A stretch of DNA of 64,000 nt, taken from positions 594,001 to 658,000 of the forward strand of contig NZ_CP023865.1 of assembly GCF_003711105.1 (NCBI RefSeq), given 5' to 3'. Shown here piece by piece: positions 50,265-61,570 of the stretch; the stretch's first letter is position 1, and each line of letters opens with the position of its first letter. The position numbers and the translations under genes are program-made. Under the pieces are notes generated by a model that was given only the letters and a program-made list of their open reading frames with translations, was not told the DNA's origin and did not search any database. This DNA is from Actinoplanes teichomyceticus ATCC 31121. GTDB taxonomy: Bacteria > Actinomycetota > Actinomycetes > Mycobacteriales > Micromonosporaceae.

Positions 50265-51458
50265 GTGGCGAAGGCGAAGTTCGAGCGGACTAAGCCGCAC
50301 GTCAACATCGGCACCATTGGTCACATCGACCACGGTAAGACGACGCTGACTGCGGCCATCACCAAGGTTCTGCACGACGAGTTCCCGGAGCTGAACCCGT
50401 ACACCCCGTTCGACGAGATCGACAAGGCGCCGGAGGAGAAGGCCCGCGGCATCACGATCTCGATCGCGCACGTCGAGTACCAGACCGCGGCGCGCCACTA
50501 CGCGCACGTGGACTGCCCCGGCCACGCGGACTACATCAAGAACATGATCACCGGTGCGGCTCAGATGGACGGCGCGATCCTGGTCGTGGCCGCCACCGAC
50601 GGCCCGATGCCGCAGACCAAGGAGCACGTCCTCCTGGCCCGCCAGGTCGGCGTTCCGTACATCGTCGTCGCCCTGAACAAGAGCGACATGGTCGAGGACG
50701 AGGAGCTCCTGGAGCTCGTCGAGCTCGAGGTCCGCGAGCTGCTGAGCACCTACGAGTTCCCGGGCGACGACCTGCCGGTCGTGCGCGTGTCGGCGCTCAA
50801 GGCGCTCGAGGGTGACCCGGAGTGGACCGGCAAGCTCATGGAGCTGATGAACGCGGTCGACACCGCGATCCCGCAGCCCGAGCGTGAGACCGAGAAGCCG
50901 TTCCTCATGCCGATCGAGGACGTGTTCACGATCACCGGTCGTGGCACCGTCGTCACCGGCCGGGCCGAGCGCGGCATCCTCAAGCCGAACGAGGAGGTCG
51001 AGATCGTCGGTATCCGCGAGAAGTCGACCAAGACCGTCTGCACCGGCATCGAGATGTTCCGCAAGCTGCTCGACGAGGCCCGCGCGGGTGAGAACGTCGG
51101 TCTGCTGCTGCGTGGTATCAAGCGCGAGGACGTCGAGCGCGGCATGGTCGTCGTCAAGCCGGGCACCACGACTCCGCACACGGAGTTCGAGGGCCAGGTC
51201 TACATCCTCTCCAAGGAGGAGGGTGGCCGGCACACCCCGTTCTTCCAGAACTACCGGCCGCAGTTCTACTTCCGCACCACGGACGTCACCGGCGTCGTCA
51301 CGCTGCCCGAGGGCACCGAGATGGTCATGCCGGGCGACTCCACCTCCATGTCCGTGAAGCTGATCCAGCCGATCGCCATGGAGCAGGGCCTGAAGTTCGC
51401 GATCCGTGAGGGTGGCCGCACCGTCGGCGCCGGAACGGTCACGAAGATCATCAAGTGA
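50265..51458 (+). CDS. tuf: Elongation factor Tu
   Basis: A 397-residue GTPase delivering aminoacyl-tRNA. G motifs: [49 protein letters not shown] (partly), NKSDMV. Ends [12 protein letters not shown]. It starts at GTG 50265 with caggagg 8 nt upstream. It is the last gene of the str operon; a 14-bp-stem hairpin follows. Confidence 0.96.
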   Translation: MAKAKFERTKPHVNIGTIGHIDHGKTTLTAAITKVLHDEFPELNPYTPFDEIDKAPEEKARGITISIAHVEYQTAARHYAHVDCPGHADYIKNMITGAAQMDGAILVVAATDGPMPQTKEHVLLARQVGVPYIVVALNKSDMVEDEELLELVELEVRELLSTYEFPGDDLPVVRVSALKALEGDPEWTGKLMELMNAVDTAIPQPERETEKPFLMPIEDVFTITGRGTVVTGRAERGILKPNEEVEIVGIREKSTKTVCTGIEMFRKLLDEARAGENVGLLLRGIKREDVERGMVVVKPGTTTPHTEFEGQVYILSKEEGGRHTPFFQNYRPQFYFRTTDVTGVVTLPEGTEMVMPGDSTSMSVKLIQPIAMEQGLKFAIREGGRTVGAGTVTKIIK

Positions 51459-51462
51459 TTGA

Positions 51463-51494
51463 GGGTTGTCCATGACGCGGGTCGTGGGCAACCC
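51463..51494 (+). terminator. Terminator after tuf
   Basis: gggttgtccatgac pairs with gtcgtgggcaaccc (14 bp, two G-T pairs, 4-nt loop), 5 bp after the tuf stop, followed by cccattgg. Confidence 0.7.
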
Positions 51495-51509
51495 CCATTG
51501 GTGACCCCG

Positions 51510-51829
51510 ATTAGCAATGCTGGAGAGAATCCGGCATACTAGTCAGGTTGCGTCCGCGCGGGGTGGGTAGCTGGCTCGTACAGGTACCCACCCTCGCCGG
51601 GTGTCCGGGTGTGTTTGTCTGCCGCTCGGCACCCTCAGATCCCCGCGATCGCATCCGCCCCGGCTCCATCGGGGGCGGAGGCCGGAAGCTGAATGCACCG
51701 CATTCTGCGAAGAGGCGCGACACGCCCGACCGCGGGGGTCGGACAACGCAGGATCAACGGTCCTGCGGGCATGCGGAGGCCACCCGCTTTCGCACGTAGC
51801 GGCATCGAGAGAAGGAAACAGAAGCCACC
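51510..51829 (+). promoter_or_regulatory. Promoter and leader of the S10 operon
   Basis: A likely promoter is TTAGCA (about 51512), 18 bp, CATACT (about 51535). The leader of about 280 nt has a 9-bp hairpin gggtgggta ... tacccaccc (51561-51593) and the 19-mer cgacacgcccgaccgcggg (51718-51736), whose end pairs as ccgacc-gcggg-ggtcgg. The ggggtgggta and the 19-mer are shared with the rpsL leader. No gene lies in this stretch. Confidence 0.6.
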
Positions 51830-52138
51830 ATGGCGGGACAGAAGATCCGCATCCGGCTCAAGGCCTATGACCACGAGGTCGTCGACTCCTCGGCGCGGAA
51901 GATCGTCGAGACGGTGACGCGTACCGGGGCGCAGGTCGCGGGCCCGGTGCCGCTGCCCACGGAGATCAACCGTTTCTGCGTGATCCGTTCGCCGCACAAG
52001 TACAAGGACTCGCGCGAGCACTTCGAGATGCGCACGCACAAGCGTCTGATCGACATCATCGACCCGACTCCGAAGACGGTCGACTCGCTCATGCGCCTCG
52101 ACCTGCCGGCTGGCGTCGACATCGAGATCAAGCTGTAG
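51830..52138 (+). CDS. rpsJ: 30S ribosomal protein S10
   Basis: A 102-residue S10 ([40 protein letters not shown]). Besides its ribosomal role it binds NusB/NusG in antitermination and transcription-translation coupling. ATG 51830 has agaaggaa further upstream. It opens the S10 operon. Confidence 0.96.
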
Positions 52139-52150
52139 GGATCCGGACAA

Positions 52151-52801
52151 ATGGACAGGCAAGTGAAGGGGATCCTGGGCGCCAAGCTCGGCATGACCCA
52201 GGTCTGGGACAACAACAAGGTCGTCCCGGTAACCGTGGTGCAGGCCGGCCCGTGCGTCGTGACCCAGGTCCGCACTGACGAGAAGGACGGCTACTCCGCG
52301 GTCCAGCTGGCGTTCGGCGCGATTGACCCCCGCAAGGTCAGCAAGCCGAAGAGCGGCCACTACTCCAAGGCCGGTGTCTCGCCGCGCCGGCACCTCGTGG
52401 AGCTGCGCACCACCGACGCCGGTGAGTACGAGCTCGGCCAGGAGGTCACCGTCGAGGCGTTCGCGGCGGGCACGCCGGTCGACGTCACCGGCAAGACCAA
52501 GGGCAAGGGCTACGCCGGTGTCATGAAGCGGCACGGCTTCCACGGTCTGCGCGCGAGCCACGGTGTCGAGCGCAAGCACCGCTCGCCGGGCTCGATCGGC
52601 GCCTGCGCCACCCCGGCCCGTGTCTTCAAGGGCACCCGGATGGCCGGTCGCATGGGCAGCCGGCGGTTCACCGTGCAGAACCTGGTCATCCAGGCGGTGG
52701 ACACCGAGCGCAACCTGATCCTGGTCAAGGGCGCGGTGCCCGGCCCCAAGGGCGCGCTGATCCTGGTCCGTACCGCAGCCAAGAAGGGCGGTGCCAAGTG
52801 A
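52151..52801 (+). CDS. rplC: 50S ribosomal protein L3
   Basis: A 216-residue L3 next to the peptidyl-transferase centre ([56 protein letters not shown]). It starts 12 bp after rpsJ at ATG 52151; its stop overlaps the rplD GTG (GTGA). Confidence 0.96.
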   Translation: MDRQVKGILGAKLGMTQVWDNNKVVPVTVVQAGPCVVTQVRTDEKDGYSAVQLAFGAIDPRKVSKPKSGHYSKAGVSPRRHLVELRTTDAGEYELGQEVTVEAFAAGTPVDVTGKTKGKGYAGVMKRHGFHGLRASHGVERKHRSPGSIGACATPARVFKGTRMAGRMGSRRFTVQNLVIQAVDTERNLILVKGAVPGPKGALILVRTAAKKGGAK

Positions 52802-53445
52802 GCTCGGTTGACGTGATCAACGCTGAGGGCGCCAAGGCGGGCTCGGTCGAGCTGCCGGCGAACGTCTTCGACGTGCAGGCGAACATCCCGCTGATGCACC
52901 AGGTCGTGGTGGCGCAGCTGGCCGCGGCCCGGCAGGGTACCGCCAAGGCGAAGAGCCGGGGCGAGGTCGCCGGCGGCGGCAAGAAGCCGTACAAGCAGAA
53001 GGGCACCGGTCGCGCCCGCCAGGGCTCGATCCGCGCGCCGCAGTTCACCGGTGGTGGCGTCGTGCACGGCCCGGTGCCGCGTGACTACACCCAGCGGACC
53101 CCGAAGAAGATGAAGGCCGCCGCGCTGCGTGGCGCCCTCTCCGACCGGGCCCGCGACGGCCGCGTGTTCGTGGTCGAGTCCTTCGTCTCCGGCGAGAAGC
53201 CGTCGACCAAGGCCGCCGTCGCCACGCTGCGGAAGGTCGCGCAGACCACCAAGGTTCTCGTCGTGCTGGACAGCCAGGACGAGCTGAACTGGGTGTCGCT
53301 GCGCAACGAGCCCACCGTGCACCTCATCGAGGCCGGCCAGCTGAACACCTACGACGTGCTGGTTGCCGACGAGGTCGTCTTCACCAGGGTCGCGCTCGAC
53401 GAGTTCCTGGGCGGGTCCGAGAAGTCCGAGGAGGGCGACAAGTGA
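52798..53445 (+). CDS. rplD: 50S ribosomal protein L4
   Basis: A 215-residue L4 lining the exit tunnel ([53 protein letters not shown]). It starts at GTG 52798, overlapping rplC by 4 nt, and overlaps rplW by 4 nt at its end. Confidence 0.96.
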   Translation: MSSVDVINAEGAKAGSVELPANVFDVQANIPLMHQVVVAQLAAARQGTAKAKSRGEVAGGGKKPYKQKGTGRARQGSIRAPQFTGGGVVHGPVPRDYTQRTPKKMKAAALRGALSDRARDGRVFVVESFVSGEKPSTKAAVATLRKVAQTTKVLVVLDSQDELNWVSLRNEPTVHLIEAGQLNTYDVLVADEVVFTRVALDEFLGGSEKSEEGDK

Positions 53446-53744
53446 GCACGATCGCCGACCCGCGCGACATCATCGTCGCCCCGGTGGTCTCCGAGAAGAG
53501 CTACAGCGTTCTCGACCAGAACTGGTACACGTTCCTCGTCCACCCGGACGCGAACAAGACCCAGATCAAGATCGCGATCCAGCAGATCTTCAACGTCCGC
53601 GTGCTGACGGTGAACACCGCGAACCGTGAGGGCAAGCGCAAGCGCACCCGGACCGGCTTCGGTCAGCGCAAGGCCACCAAGCGCGCGATGGTGAAGCTGG
53701 CTGACGGTGACCGTATCGAGGCCTTCGGCGGCCCGGTCAGCTAA
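53442..53744 (+). CDS. rplW: 50S ribosomal protein L23
   Basis: A 100-residue L23 at the tunnel exit, the docking site for trigger factor and SRP ([57 protein letters not shown]). GTG start coupled to rplD. Confidence 0.96.
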   Translation: MSTIADPRDIIVAPVVSEKSYSVLDQNWYTFLVHPDANKTQIKIAIQQIFNVRVLTVNTANREGKRKRTRTGFGQRKATKRAMVKLADGDRIEAFGGPVS

Positions 53745-53758
53745 GGGGTTTACGAATC

Positions 53759-54598
53759 ATGGCTATCCGTAAGTACAAGCCGACCACGCCGGGCCGCCGC
53801 GGCTCGAGCGTCGCCGACTTCGCCGAGATCACCCGGTCCACCCCGGAGAAGTCTCTGCTGGTCCCGCTGCCCAAGAAGGGTGGTCGCAACGTCCACGGCC
53901 GCATCACCACGCGGCACCAGGGCGGTGGCCACAAGCGGCAGTACCGGCTGATCGACTTCAAGCGGAACGACAAGGACGGCGTGCCGGCCAAGGTCGCGCA
54001 CATCGAGTACGACCCGAACCGCACCGCCCGCATCGCGCTGCTGCACTACGCCGACGGCGAGAAGCGCTACATCGTGGCGCCGAAGGACCTGAAGCAGGGC
54101 GACCGCGTCGAGTCCGGCGTGGGCGCGGACATCAAGCCGGGGAACAACCTGCCCCTGCGCAACATCCCGGTCGGTACGACGGTCCACAACGTGGAGCTTC
54201 GTCCCGGCGGTGGCGCCAAGCTGGCCCGCTCGGCCGGCGTCGGCATCCAGCTGCTCGGCCGTGAGGGCGTGTACGCCACGCTGCGTATGCCCTCCGGCGA
54301 GATCCGTCGCGTCGACGTGCGCTGCCGCGCCACCGTCGGCGAGATCGGCAACGCCGAACAGTCGAACATCAACTGGGGCAAGGCTGGTCGTATGCGGTGG
54401 AAGGGCAAGCGCCCGACCGTCCGTGGTGTCGCCATGAACCCTGTCGACCACCCGCATGGTGGTGGTGAGGGTAAGACCTCCGGTGGTCGCCACCCGGTGA
54501 ACCCGGCGGGTAAGCCCGAGGGCCGTACCCGTCGCAAGGGCCAGCCGAGCGACAAGCTGATCGTTCGCCGCCGCTACGCCACCCGCAAGCGCGGGTAA
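53759..54598 (+). CDS. rplB: 50S ribosomal protein L2
   Basis: A 279-residue L2 required for peptidyl-transferase activity and subunit joining ([60 protein letters not shown] with the conserved His, ending [10 protein letters not shown]). 14 bp after rplW. Confidence 0.97.
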   Translation: MAIRKYKPTTPGRRGSSVADFAEITRSTPEKSLLVPLPKKGGRNVHGRITTRHQGGGHKRQYRLIDFKRNDKDGVPAKVAHIEYDPNRTARIALLHYADGEKRYIVAPKDLKQGDRVESGVGADIKPGNNLPLRNIPVGTTVHNVELRPGGGAKLARSAGVGIQLLGREGVYATLRMPSGEIRRVDVRCRATVGEIGNAEQSNINWGKAGRMRWKGKRPTVRGVAMNPVDHPHGGGEGKTSGGRHPVNPAGKPEGRTRRKGQPSDKLIVRRRYATRKRG

Positions 54599-54610
54599 CG
54601 GGAGTAGAAG

Positions 54611-54892
54611 ATGCCTCGCAGCCTGAAGAAGGGCCCGTTCGTCGACGACCACCTGATCAAGAAGGTGGAAGTCCAGAACGAGAAGAACTCGAAGAACGTC
54701 ATCAAGACCTGGTCGCGGCGCTCGACGATCATCCCCGAGATGCTCGGTCACACCATCGCGGTCCACGACGGGCGCAAGCACGTCCCGGTGTTCGTCACCG
54801 AGGCGATGGTCGGGCACAAGCTCGGCGAGTTCGCTCTGACCCGTACGTTCAAGGGTCACGAGAAGGACGACCGCAAGAGCCGTCGTCGCTAA
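54611..54892 (+). CDS. rpsS: 30S ribosomal protein S19
   Basis: A 93-residue S19 ([56 protein letters not shown]). 12 bp after rplB with ggagtag upstream. Confidence 0.97.
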   Translation: MPRSLKKGPFVDDHLIKKVEVQNEKNSKNVIKTWSRRSTIIPEMLGHTIAVHDGRKHVPVFVTEAMVGHKLGEFALTRTFKGHEKDDRKSRRR

Positions 54893-54929
54893 GCAGATAC
54901 ACGGATTAGAGGATCAAGGAGCTACAGCG

Positions 54930-55388
54930 ATGCCAGCAAAGGGCGACGCTCCGGTGCTTCCGGGCGCGCGGGCGGTTGCGCGGCACGTGCGCATCTCGCC
55001 GAACAAGGCGCGCCGGGTGGTCAACCTCGTCCGCGGTCTGCCCGCGAAGGAGGCGCTGACCGTCCTGCAGTTCGCGCCGCAGGCCGCCAGCGAGCAGGTC
55101 TACAAGGTGCTTGCCAGCGCCGTTGCGAACGCGGAGAACAACGAGCGGCTCGACCCCGACGCCCTCCTCGTGAGCGAGGCGTTCGTCGACGAGGGTCCCA
55201 CGCTCAAGCGGTTCCGTCCGCGGGCGCAGGGCCGGGCGTACCGGATCCGCAAGCGCACGTGTCACATCACCATCGCGGTCGAGGCGGTCCAGACGGCCCG
55301 CCCGGCGAAGAAGGCCGCGGCGAAGAAGGCCACCAAGGCCGCTGAGCCGGCTGCCGCCGAGTCCCAGAGCACGGAGGGTGCCGAGTAA
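54930..55388 (+). CDS. rplV: 50S ribosomal protein L22
   Basis: A 152-residue L22, which lines the exit tunnel ([40 protein letters not shown]). The last 35 residues are an Ala/Lys-rich extension ([20 protein letters not shown]), common in actinobacteria. ATG 54930 has aaggagc upstream. Its stop overlaps the rpsC ATG by 1 nt. Confidence 0.96.
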   Translation: MPAKGDAPVLPGARAVARHVRISPNKARRVVNLVRGLPAKEALTVLQFAPQAASEQVYKVLASAVANAENNERLDPDALLVSEAFVDEGPTLKRFRPRAQGRAYRIRKRTCHITIAVEAVQTARPAKKAAAKKATKAAEPAAAESQSTEGAE

Positions 55389-56245
55389 TGGGTCAGAAGG
55401 TTCACCCCACCGGGTTCCGCCTCGGCATCTCCACCGACTGGAAGAGCCGCTGGTTCGCGGACAAGCTCTACAAGGACTACATCGGCGAGGATGTCAAGAT
55501 CCGCCGGATGATGTCCAAGGGCCTGGAGCGCGCCGGCATCTCCAAGGTGGACATCGAGCGGACCCGCGACCGGGTTCGGGTCGACATCCACACCGCCCGG
55601 CCGGGCATCGTCATCGGCCGTAAGGGCGCGGAGGCCGACCGGATCCGCGGCGAGCTGGAGAAGCTCACCGGCAAGCAGGTCCAGCTCAACATCCTCGAGG
55701 TGAAGAGCCCGGAGTCGGACGCTCAGCTGGTGGCGCAGGGCGTCGCCGAGCAGCTGTCCTCCCGGGTCAGCTTCCGTCGGGCGATGCGCAAGGCCATGCA
55801 GTCGGCGATGAAGAACCCGATCTGCAAGGGCATCCGGGTGCAGGTCTCCGGCCGTCTCGGCGGCGCGGAGATGAGCCGCACCGAGTTCTACCGTGAGGGT
55901 CGCGTTCCGCTGCACACGCTGCGGGCCAACATCGAGTACGGCTTCTTCGAGGCCCGTACCACGTTCGGCCGGATCGGCGTGAAGGTCTGGATCTACAAGG
56001 GCGACGCCGTTCCGGGTCGCGAGGTCGTCACCGAGGCGCCCGCGCGTCCGCGCCGGGACCGGTCCGACCGTCCCGAGCGTCCGCGTCGTGGTCGGTCCGG
56101 CTCGTCCGGCACCACCGCGGGCGGTACCGAGGCCGGCCGGGCTGCCGCCCAGGCGCGGGGTGGCGACACCCCCGCCGGCGAGAACCTCAACGACGCCGCG
56201 GTCGCCGCGGCTCCGGCTCCGGCCGAGACGCAGCAGGAGGGCTGA
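55388..56245 (+). CDS. rpsC: 30S ribosomal protein S3
   Basis: A 285-residue S3 with helicase-like role at mRNA entry ([42 protein letters not shown] motif). The C-terminal 70 residues are an Arg/Pro then Ala/Gly-rich extension ([18 protein letters not shown]), longer than in E. coli. Coupled to rplV. Confidence 0.96.
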   Translation: MGQKVHPTGFRLGISTDWKSRWFADKLYKDYIGEDVKIRRMMSKGLERAGISKVDIERTRDRVRVDIHTARPGIVIGRKGAEADRIRGELEKLTGKQVQLNILEVKSPESDAQLVAQGVAEQLSSRVSFRRAMRKAMQSAMKNPICKGIRVQVSGRLGGAEMSRTEFYREGRVPLHTLRANIEYGFFEARTTFGRIGVKVWIYKGDAVPGREVVTEAPARPRRDRSDRPERPRRGRSGSSGTTAGGTEAGRAAAQARGGDTPAGENLNDAAVAAAPAPAETQQEG

Positions 56246-56248
56246 CAC

Positions 56249-56674
56249 ATGCTGATGCCGCGTAAGCCCCCGAAGGGCTTCCGCAAGCCGCACCACCCGG
56301 ACCGCAGTGGCGCGTCCAAGGGCGGCAACCGGGTCGTCTTCGGTGAGTTCGGTATCCAGGCTCTGGAGCCCGCGTACGTGACGAACCGGCAGATCGAGTC
56401 GGCGCGTATCGCGATGACCCGTCACATCAAGCGTGGCGGTAAGGTCTGGATCTCGATCTTCCCGGACCAGGCGCTGACCAAGAAGCCGGCGGAGACCCGG
56501 ATGGGTTCCGGTAAGGGTTCTCCCGAGTGGTGGGTGGCGAACGTCAAGCCGGGCCGCATTCTCTTCGAGATGTCCTTCCCGAACGAGACGGTCGCGCGTG
56601 AGGCGATGCGCCGCGCGATCCACAAGCTCCCGATGAAGTGCCGCATCGTGACGCGCGAAGTGGGTGAAAGCTGA
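56249..56674 (+). CDS. rplP: 50S ribosomal protein L16
   Basis: A 141-residue L16 near the A-site tRNA elbow ([60 protein letters not shown]). Its stop overlaps the rpmC ATG. Confidence 0.96.
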   Translation: MLMPRKPPKGFRKPHHPDRSGASKGGNRVVFGEFGIQALEPAYVTNRQIESARIAMTRHIKRGGKVWISIFPDQALTKKPAETRMGSGKGSPEWWVANVKPGRILFEMSFPNETVAREAMRRAIHKLPMKCRIVTREVGES

Positions 56675-56907
56675 TGGCAGCGGGCGTTAAGGCAGCCGAG
56701 CTGCGCGAACTCTCCGACGAGGAGCTGATCGCGAAGCTGCGGGAGGCCAAGGCGGAGCTGTTCAACCTTCGCGTGCAGCGCGCGACCGGCCAGCTCGACA
56801 ATCACCGTCGACTGCAGGTCGTCCGCAAGGACATCGCGAAGATCTACACGATCATGCGTGAGCGCGAGCTGGGGCTCTCGGTCGCGCCGGATGAGGTGAC
56901 GGCATGA
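56674..56907 (+). CDS. rpmC: 50S ribosomal protein L29
   Basis: A 77-residue L29 ([59 protein letters not shown]), at the tunnel exit beside L23. Overlaps rplP by 1 nt and rpsQ by 4 nt. Confidence 0.96.
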   Translation: MAAGVKAAELRELSDEELIAKLREAKAELFNLRVQRATGQLDNHRRLQVVRKDIAKIYTIMRERELGLSVAPDEVTA

Positions 56908-57179
56908 GTGACAACACCACCACCGCTCCGCGTGCCCAGCGCAAGGTGCGTGAGGGGCTCGTGGTCAGCGACAAGATGGACAAGACCGTCGTCGTCGAGG
57001 TCGAGGACCGGGTCAAGCACGCGCTGTACGGCAAGGTCATCCGCCGTACCCGCAAGCTGAAGGTGCACGACGAGCAGAACTCGGCCGGCATCGGCGACCG
57101 GGTTTCGATCATGGAGACTCGTCCGCTCTCCGCCACCAAGCGGTGGCGGCTCGTGGAGATCCTCGAAAAGGCCAAGTGA
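56904..57179 (+). CDS. rpsQ: 30S ribosomal protein S17
   Basis: A 91-residue S17 ([57 protein letters not shown]). ATG 56904 overlaps rpmC (ATGA). Last gene of the S10 segment; a hairpin follows. Confidence 0.96.
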   Translation: MSDNTTTAPRAQRKVREGLVVSDKMDKTVVVEVEDRVKHALYGKVIRRTRKLKVHDEQNSAGIGDRVSIMETRPLSATKRWRLVEILEKAK

Positions 57180-57183
57180 GTAC

Positions 57184-57209
57184 GCTGGGCCGGCTGCGGC
57201 CGGCCCAGC
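57184..57209 (+). terminator. Hairpin at the S10/spc boundary
   Basis: gctgggccggc-tgcg-gccggcccagc, a perfect 11-bp stem 4 bp after the rpsQ stop, without a T tract. It stands exactly where E. coli has the S10/spc operon boundary. It could be a partial terminator or processing site. Confidence 0.6.
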
Positions 57210-57271
57210 GGACCATCGTTCCGCCAAGCTTCGGTAGGTCACCGGAGAACTGGCAGACATAGGAGACAGAC

Positions 57272-57640
57272 GTGATCCAGCAGGAGTCGCGACTGCGCGT
57301 CGCCGACAACACGGGTGCCCGGGAGATCCTGTGCATCCGCGTACTCGGTGGCTCCGGTCGCCGTTACGCGAGCATCGGCGACGTCATCGTGGCCACGGTC
57401 AAGGACGCCATTCCGGGTGCCGGTGTGAAGAAGGGTGACGTCGTCAAGGCGGTCGTCGTCCGCACCGCCAAGGAGAAGCGTCGTCCGGACGGCTCGTACA
57501 TCCGGTTCGACGAGAACGCCGCCGTCATCATCAAGGACGGTGGGGACCCCCGCGGTACCCGCATCTTCGGCCCGGTCGGCCGTGAGCTGCGCGACAAGCG
57601 GTTCATGAAGATCATCAGCCTGGCGCCGGAGGTGCTCTGA
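57272..57640 (+). CDS. rplN: 50S ribosomal protein L14
   Basis: A 122-residue L14 at the subunit interface ([60 protein letters not shown]). It starts at GTG 57272 with aggagac upstream. First gene of the spc segment. Confidence 0.97.
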   Translation: MIQQESRLRVADNTGAREILCIRVLGGSGRRYASIGDVIVATVKDAIPGAGVKKGDVVKAVVVRTAKEKRRPDGSYIRFDENAAVIIKDGGDPRGTRIFGPVGRELRDKRFMKIISLAPEVL

Positions 57641-57642
57641 CC

Positions 57643-57957
57643 GTGAAGATCAAGAAGGGCGACACGGTCGTCGTCATCGCCGGCAAGGACAAGGGTGCCA
57701 AGGGCAAGGTCATCGCGGCCTTCCCGCGGCAGGACAAGGTCCTGGTCGAGGGCGTCAACCGCGTCAAGAAGCACGAACGTATCCGTACCACCCAGCGTGG
57801 TTCGAAGACCGGTGGCATCGTCACCCAGGAAGCCCCGATCCACATCTCGAACGTGCAGGTGCTGGACGACCAGGGCAAGCCGACTCGGATCGGTTACCGG
57901 ATCGACGAGAACGGCAACAAGGTCCGTATCGCGCGTACGACCGGTAAGGAACTCTGA
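57643..57957 (+). CDS. rplX: 50S ribosomal protein L24
   Basis: A 104-residue KOW-type L24 ([40 protein letters not shown]). It starts at GTG 57643, 2 nt after rplN, and overlaps the rplE ATG by 1 nt. Confidence 0.96.
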   Translation: MKIKKGDTVVVIAGKDKGAKGKVIAAFPRQDKVLVEGVNRVKKHERIRTTQRGSKTGGIVTQEAPIHISNVQVLDDQGKPTRIGYRIDENGNKVRIARTTGKEL

Positions 57958-58526
57958 TGACTGCCGCCACTGAGAGCAAGACGCTGCCCCGTCTCAAGGG
58001 CAAGTACCGCACCGAGGTGGTGCCGGCGCTGCAGGAGCAGTTCAAGTACGGCAACCCCATGCGGATCCCCGGCCTGGTCAAGGTCGTCGTGAACATGGGT
58101 GTCGGCGAGGCTGCCCGGGACGCCAAGCTCATCGACGGCGCGGTCCGCGACCTGACCACCATCACCGGTCAGAAGCCGCTGGTCCGCCGGGCGACCAAGT
58201 CGATCGCGCAGTTCAAGCTCCGTGAGGGCATGCCGATCGGCGCCAAGGTCACCCTCCGTGGCGACCGGATGTGGGAGTTCCTGGACCGTCTGCTGTCCAT
58301 CTCGCTGCCGCGTATCCGTGACTTCCGCGGTCTCGACGGCCGCAAGCTGGATGGCCACGGCAACTACACCTTCGGCCTGACCGAGCAGTCGGTGTTCCAC
58401 GAGATCGATCAGGACAAGATCGATCGGCCGCGGGGCATGGACATCACGGTGGTCACCACCGCCACGACCGACGACGAGGGCCGGGCGCTGCTGAAGCTCC
58501 TGGGCTTCCCGTTCAAGGAGAACTGA
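57957..58526 (+). CDS. rplE: 50S ribosomal protein L5
   Basis: A 189-residue L5 that binds 5S rRNA ([80 protein letters not shown]). Followed after 2 nt by rpsN. Confidence 0.97.
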   Translation: MTAATESKTLPRLKGKYRTEVVPALQEQFKYGNPMRIPGLVKVVVNMGVGEAARDAKLIDGAVRDLTTITGQKPLVRRATKSIAQFKLREGMPIGAKVTLRGDRMWEFLDRLLSISLPRIRDFRGLDGRKLDGHGNYTFGLTEQSVFHEIDQDKIDRPRGMDITVVTTATTDDEGRALLKLLGFPFKEN

Positions 58527-58528
58527 GC

Positions 58529-58714
58529 ATGGCGAAGAAGGCGCTGATCCTGAAGGCTGCCGCGAAGCCGAAGTTCGCTGTGCGCGCCTACACCCGCTGC
58601 CAGAGGTGCGGACGTCCGCACTCGGTCTACCGCAAGTTCGGCCTCTGCCGGGTTTGCGTGCGGGACATGGCTCACCGCGGTGAGCTTCCCGGCGTGTCCA
58701 AGGCCTCCTGGTAA
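58529..58714 (+). CDS. rpsN: 30S ribosomal protein S14, zinc (type Z) form
   Basis: A 61-residue S14 with both Cys pairs ([20 protein letters not shown]), so it binds one zinc. Such C+ S14 is usually exchanged for a zinc-free paralogue under zinc limitation; none is in this window. After it comes a 121-bp spacer before rpsH. Confidence 0.96.
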   Translation: MAKKALILKAAAKPKFAVRAYTRCQRCGRPHSVYRKFGLCRVCVRDMAHRGELPGVSKASW

Positions 58715-58835
58715 CCCCATCCAACCGCCCCATCCGCCACCCTAGAGCGGAACAAAGGGCAGGATCTGAAATACCGCTTCGCCGTAGGCCTGGGGACCAC
58801 CCGGGAACCCCGGCGAGAAAGGTTGACGAATACCC

Positions 58836-59243
58836 ATGACGATGACGGACCCGATCGCAGACATGCTGACGCGTCTGCGTAACGCCAACCAGGCGTACCA
58901 CGACAAGGTGACCATGCCGTACTCGAAGATCAAGGCGAACATCGCCGAGGTCCTCAAGTCCGAGGGTTACATCGCGTCGTGGTCGGCTGAGGAGCCCGAG
59001 GAGGGCGCGGTCGGCAAGCGTCTGGTCGTTGAGCTCAAGTACGGCCAGAACCGTGAGCGCAGCCTCGCCGGCATCAAGCGCGTCTCGAAGCCCGGCCTGC
59101 GGGTTTACGCCAAGTCCGACGAGCTGCCCCGCGTTCTCGGTGGCCTCGGTGTCGCGATCATTTCGACGTCCCAGGGACTGCTGACCGACAAGCAGGCCCG
59201 CAAGCGGAGCGTTGGCGGGGAAGTCCTCGCCTTCGTCTGGTAA
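58836..59243 (+). CDS. rpsH: 30S ribosomal protein S8
   Basis: A 135-residue S8 ([69 protein letters not shown]). In E. coli S8 represses the spc operon. ATG 58836 has agaaagg upstream. Confidence 0.96.
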   Translation: MTMTDPIADMLTRLRNANQAYHDKVTMPYSKIKANIAEVLKSEGYIASWSAEEPEEGAVGKRLVVELKYGQNRERSLAGIKRVSKPGLRVYAKSDELPRVLGGLGVAIISTSQGLLTDKQARKRSVGGEVLAFVW

Positions 59244-59257
59244 CTGGAGACTTTGAC

Positions 59258-59797
59258 ATGTCGCGAATCGGACGTAAGTCGATCCCGGTCCCGGCCGGCG
59301 TCGACGTCACCATCACGGGGCAGACCGTCAAGGTCAAGGGCCCCAAGGGCGAGCTCTCGCACATCGTGGCCGAGCCGATCACGGTGGCGCAGGAGGGCGG
59401 CGAGCTGGTCGTCAACCGCCCCAACGACGAGCGCAAGGCCAAGGAACTGCACGGCCTGTCTCGTACCCTGATCGCCAACATGATCGTCGGCGTGACCGAG
59501 GGCTACAAGAAGGTCCTCGAGATCAACGGGACCGGTTACCGTGTCACCGCCAAGGGCAAGGACCTGGAGTTCGCTCTCGGTTTCTCGCACCCGGTGAACA
59601 TCGTGCCGCCGGCGGGCATCACCTTCTCGGTGGAGAAGCCCACCCAGTTCACCGTGTCGGGTATCGACAAGCAGCTGGTCGGCGAGGTCGCCGCCAACAT
59701 CCGGAAGATCCGCCCGCCGGAGCCCTACAAGGGCAAGGGTGTCAAGTACCAGGGTGAGGTCATCCGCCGCAAGGCTGGAAAGGCAGGTAAGAAGTGA
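59258..59797 (+). CDS. rplF: 50S ribosomal protein L6
   Basis: A 179-residue L6 near the GTPase centre ([67 protein letters not shown]). 14 bp after rpsH; the stop overlaps the rplR GTG. Confidence 0.96.
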   Translation: MSRIGRKSIPVPAGVDVTITGQTVKVKGPKGELSHIVAEPITVAQEGGELVVNRPNDERKAKELHGLSRTLIANMIVGVTEGYKKVLEINGTGYRVTAKGKDLEFALGFSHPVNIVPPAGITFSVEKPTQFTVSGIDKQLVGEVAANIRKIRPPEPYKGKGVKYQGEVIRRKAGKAGKK

Positions 59798-60189
59798 CCG
59801 CCACGCTGCTCAAGCGCCGCAATGGCGGCGGTGTCGCCGCCCGGCGTGCCGTTGGCAAGGCGCGTCGGCACTTCCGGGTCCGCAAGAACGTGCGCGGCAC
59901 GGCCGAGCGTCCGCGCCTGGTCGTCACCCGGTCCACGCGGCACATCACCGCGCAGATCATCGACGACCTCAAGGGCCACACCCTGGCTTCCGCCTCGACC
60001 CTCGACACCTCGATCCGGGGCACCGAGGGCGACAAGAGCGCGCAGGCCGGCAAGGTCGGTACGCTCCTCGCCGAGCGGGCCAAGGCCGCGGGTATTTCCA
60101 AGGTCGTCTTCGACCGCGGTGGCAACAAGTACGCGGGGCGGATCGCCGCTCTCGCCGATGCCGCTCGCGAAGCCGGACTCGAGTTCTAG
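59794..60189 (+). CDS. rplR: 50S ribosomal protein L18
   Basis: A 131-residue L18 that binds 5S rRNA ([47 protein letters not shown] end). GTG 59794 overlaps rplF by 4 nt. Confidence 0.96.
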   Translation: MTATLLKRRNGGGVAARRAVGKARRHFRVRKNVRGTAERPRLVVTRSTRHITAQIIDDLKGHTLASASTLDTSIRGTEGDKSAQAGKVGTLLAERAKAAGISKVVFDRGGNKYAGRIAALADAAREAGLEF

Positions 60190-60202
60190 GAGGAATTGAC
60201 CA

Positions 60203-60826
60203 ATGCCTGGTCAGCAGCGCCGTGGCGGCGGGTCCGGCGGTAACACCGAGGGTGGCGGCCGCCGGGACAACCGTCGCGAGGGCGGCCGCGGCAACGCGCC
60301 CGTCGAGAAGACCCCGCACCTGGAGCGGGTCGTCGCGATCAACCGGGTCGCCAAGGTCGTGAAGGGTGGTCGTCGCTTCAGCTTCACCGCCCTGGTGATC
60401 GTCGGCGACGGTGACGGCACCGTGGGTGTCGGTTACGGAAAGGCCAAGGAGGTGCCCGCGGCGATCGCCAAGGGCGTCGAGGAGGCCAAGAAGCACTTCT
60501 TCAAGGTCCCGCGGATCGGTGCGACCATCCCGCACCCGATCACGGGTGAGGCTGCCGCGGGTGTCGTCCTGCTCAAGCCGGCGTCCGCCGGTACCGGCGT
60601 CATCGCCGGTGGCCCGGTGCGTGCCGTGCTGGAGTGCGCGGGCATCCACGACATCCTGTCCAAGAGCCTCGGCTCGTCGAACCCGATCAACATCGTGCAC
60701 GCGACGGTGGCCGCGCTGAAGGGCCTCGAGTCCCCGGAGAAGGTCGCGGCTCGCCGCAGCCTGCCGGTCGAGGACGTGGCGCCGGCGGCCATGCTGGCGG
60801 CGCGTGCGGAAGCGGCGGTGCACTGA
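60203..60826 (+). CDS. rpsE: 30S ribosomal protein S5
   Basis: A 207-residue S5 of the decoding region ([60 protein letters not shown]). The Gly-rich N-terminus ([20 protein letters not shown]) is an extension common in actinobacteria. ATG 60203 has taggagg upstream; coupled to rpmD (TGATG). Confidence 0.96.
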   Translation: MPGQQRRGGGSGGNTEGGGRRDNRREGGRGNAPVEKTPHLERVVAINRVAKVVKGGRRFSFTALVIVGDGDGTVGVGYGKAKEVPAAIAKGVEEAKKHFFKVPRIGATIPHPITGEAAAGVVLLKPASAGTGVIAGGPVRAVLECAGIHDILSKSLGSSNPINIVHATVAALKGLESPEKVAARRSLPVEDVAPAAMLAARAEAAVH

Positions 60827-61008
60827 TGGCGCGCTTGAAGGTCACCCAGATCCGGTCCGAGATCGGCCGTAAGCAGAACCAGCGGGACTCCCTGCGGTCG
60901 CTCGGCCTGAAGCGGATCAACGATGTGGTGGTCAAGGAGGACCGTCCCGAGATCCGGGGCATGATCTTCGCGGTGAACCACCTCGTCACTGTCGAGGAGG
61001 TCGAGTAA
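60826..61008 (+). CDS. rpmD: 50S ribosomal protein L30
   Basis: A 60-residue L30 ([40 protein letters not shown]). It starts at ATG 60826 overlapping rpsE by 1 nt and abuts rplO with no spacer. Confidence 0.95.
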   Translation: MARLKVTQIRSEIGRKQNQRDSLRSLGLKRINDVVVKEDRPEIRGMIFAVNHLVTVEEVE

Positions 61009-61458
61009 ATGGCGATCAAGGTCCACCACCTGCGCCCGGCGCCCGGAGCCAAGACCGAGAAGACCCGTGTGGGTCGTGGTGAGGGCTCCAAGGGCAAGAC
61101 CGCCGGTCGCGGTACCAAGGGCACCGGAGCCCGCAAGAACGTCTCGGCGGCGTTCGAGGGTGGGCAGATGCCCATCCACATGCGCCTGCCGAAGATGAAG
61201 GGCCTGAAGAACCGGCCGCGCAACAAGGTCGTCTTCCAGGTCGTCAACCTGGACCGGCTCGCCGAGCTGTTCCCGAACGGCGGCGAGGTCGGCCCGTCCG
61301 AGCTGGTGCAGGCCGGCGCGGTCCGCAAGGGCCAGCCGGTCAAGGTGCTGGGCTCGGGTGAGCTGGGCGGCGTGGCGCTGACGGTGTCGGCGCACGCGTT
61401 CAGCGAGTCGGCCAAGGAGAAGATCGCAGCCGCTGGTGGTTCCACCACCGAGCTGTGA
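61009..61458 (+). CDS. rplO: 50S ribosomal protein L15
   Basis: A 149-residue L15, an early assembly protein ([60 protein letters not shown]). Last gene before a terminator and the separate secY promoter. Confidence 0.96.
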   Translation: MAIKVHHLRPAPGAKTEKTRVGRGEGSKGKTAGRGTKGTGARKNVSAAFEGGQMPIHMRLPKMKGLKNRPRNKVVFQVVNLDRLAELFPNGGEVGPSELVQAGAVRKGQPVKVLGSGELGGVALTVSAHAFSESAKEKIAAAGGSTTEL

Positions 61459-61465
61459 GGCTTGC

Positions 61466-61504
61466 GGGGGTGCTCGTCCGGACGCATGTTCGGCGAGCAT
61501 CCCC
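61466..61504 (+). terminator. Terminator after rplO
   Basis: gggggtgctcg pairs with cgagcatcccc (11 bp with one G-T pair, 17-nt loop), followed by ttgtgg, 8 bp after the rplO stop. Confidence 0.75.
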
Positions 61505-61570
61505 TTGTGGCGTCTGACCAGCACTTCTGTGATTGGTTGTGACGCATTGCCGTACTGACGGCTACCGTGG

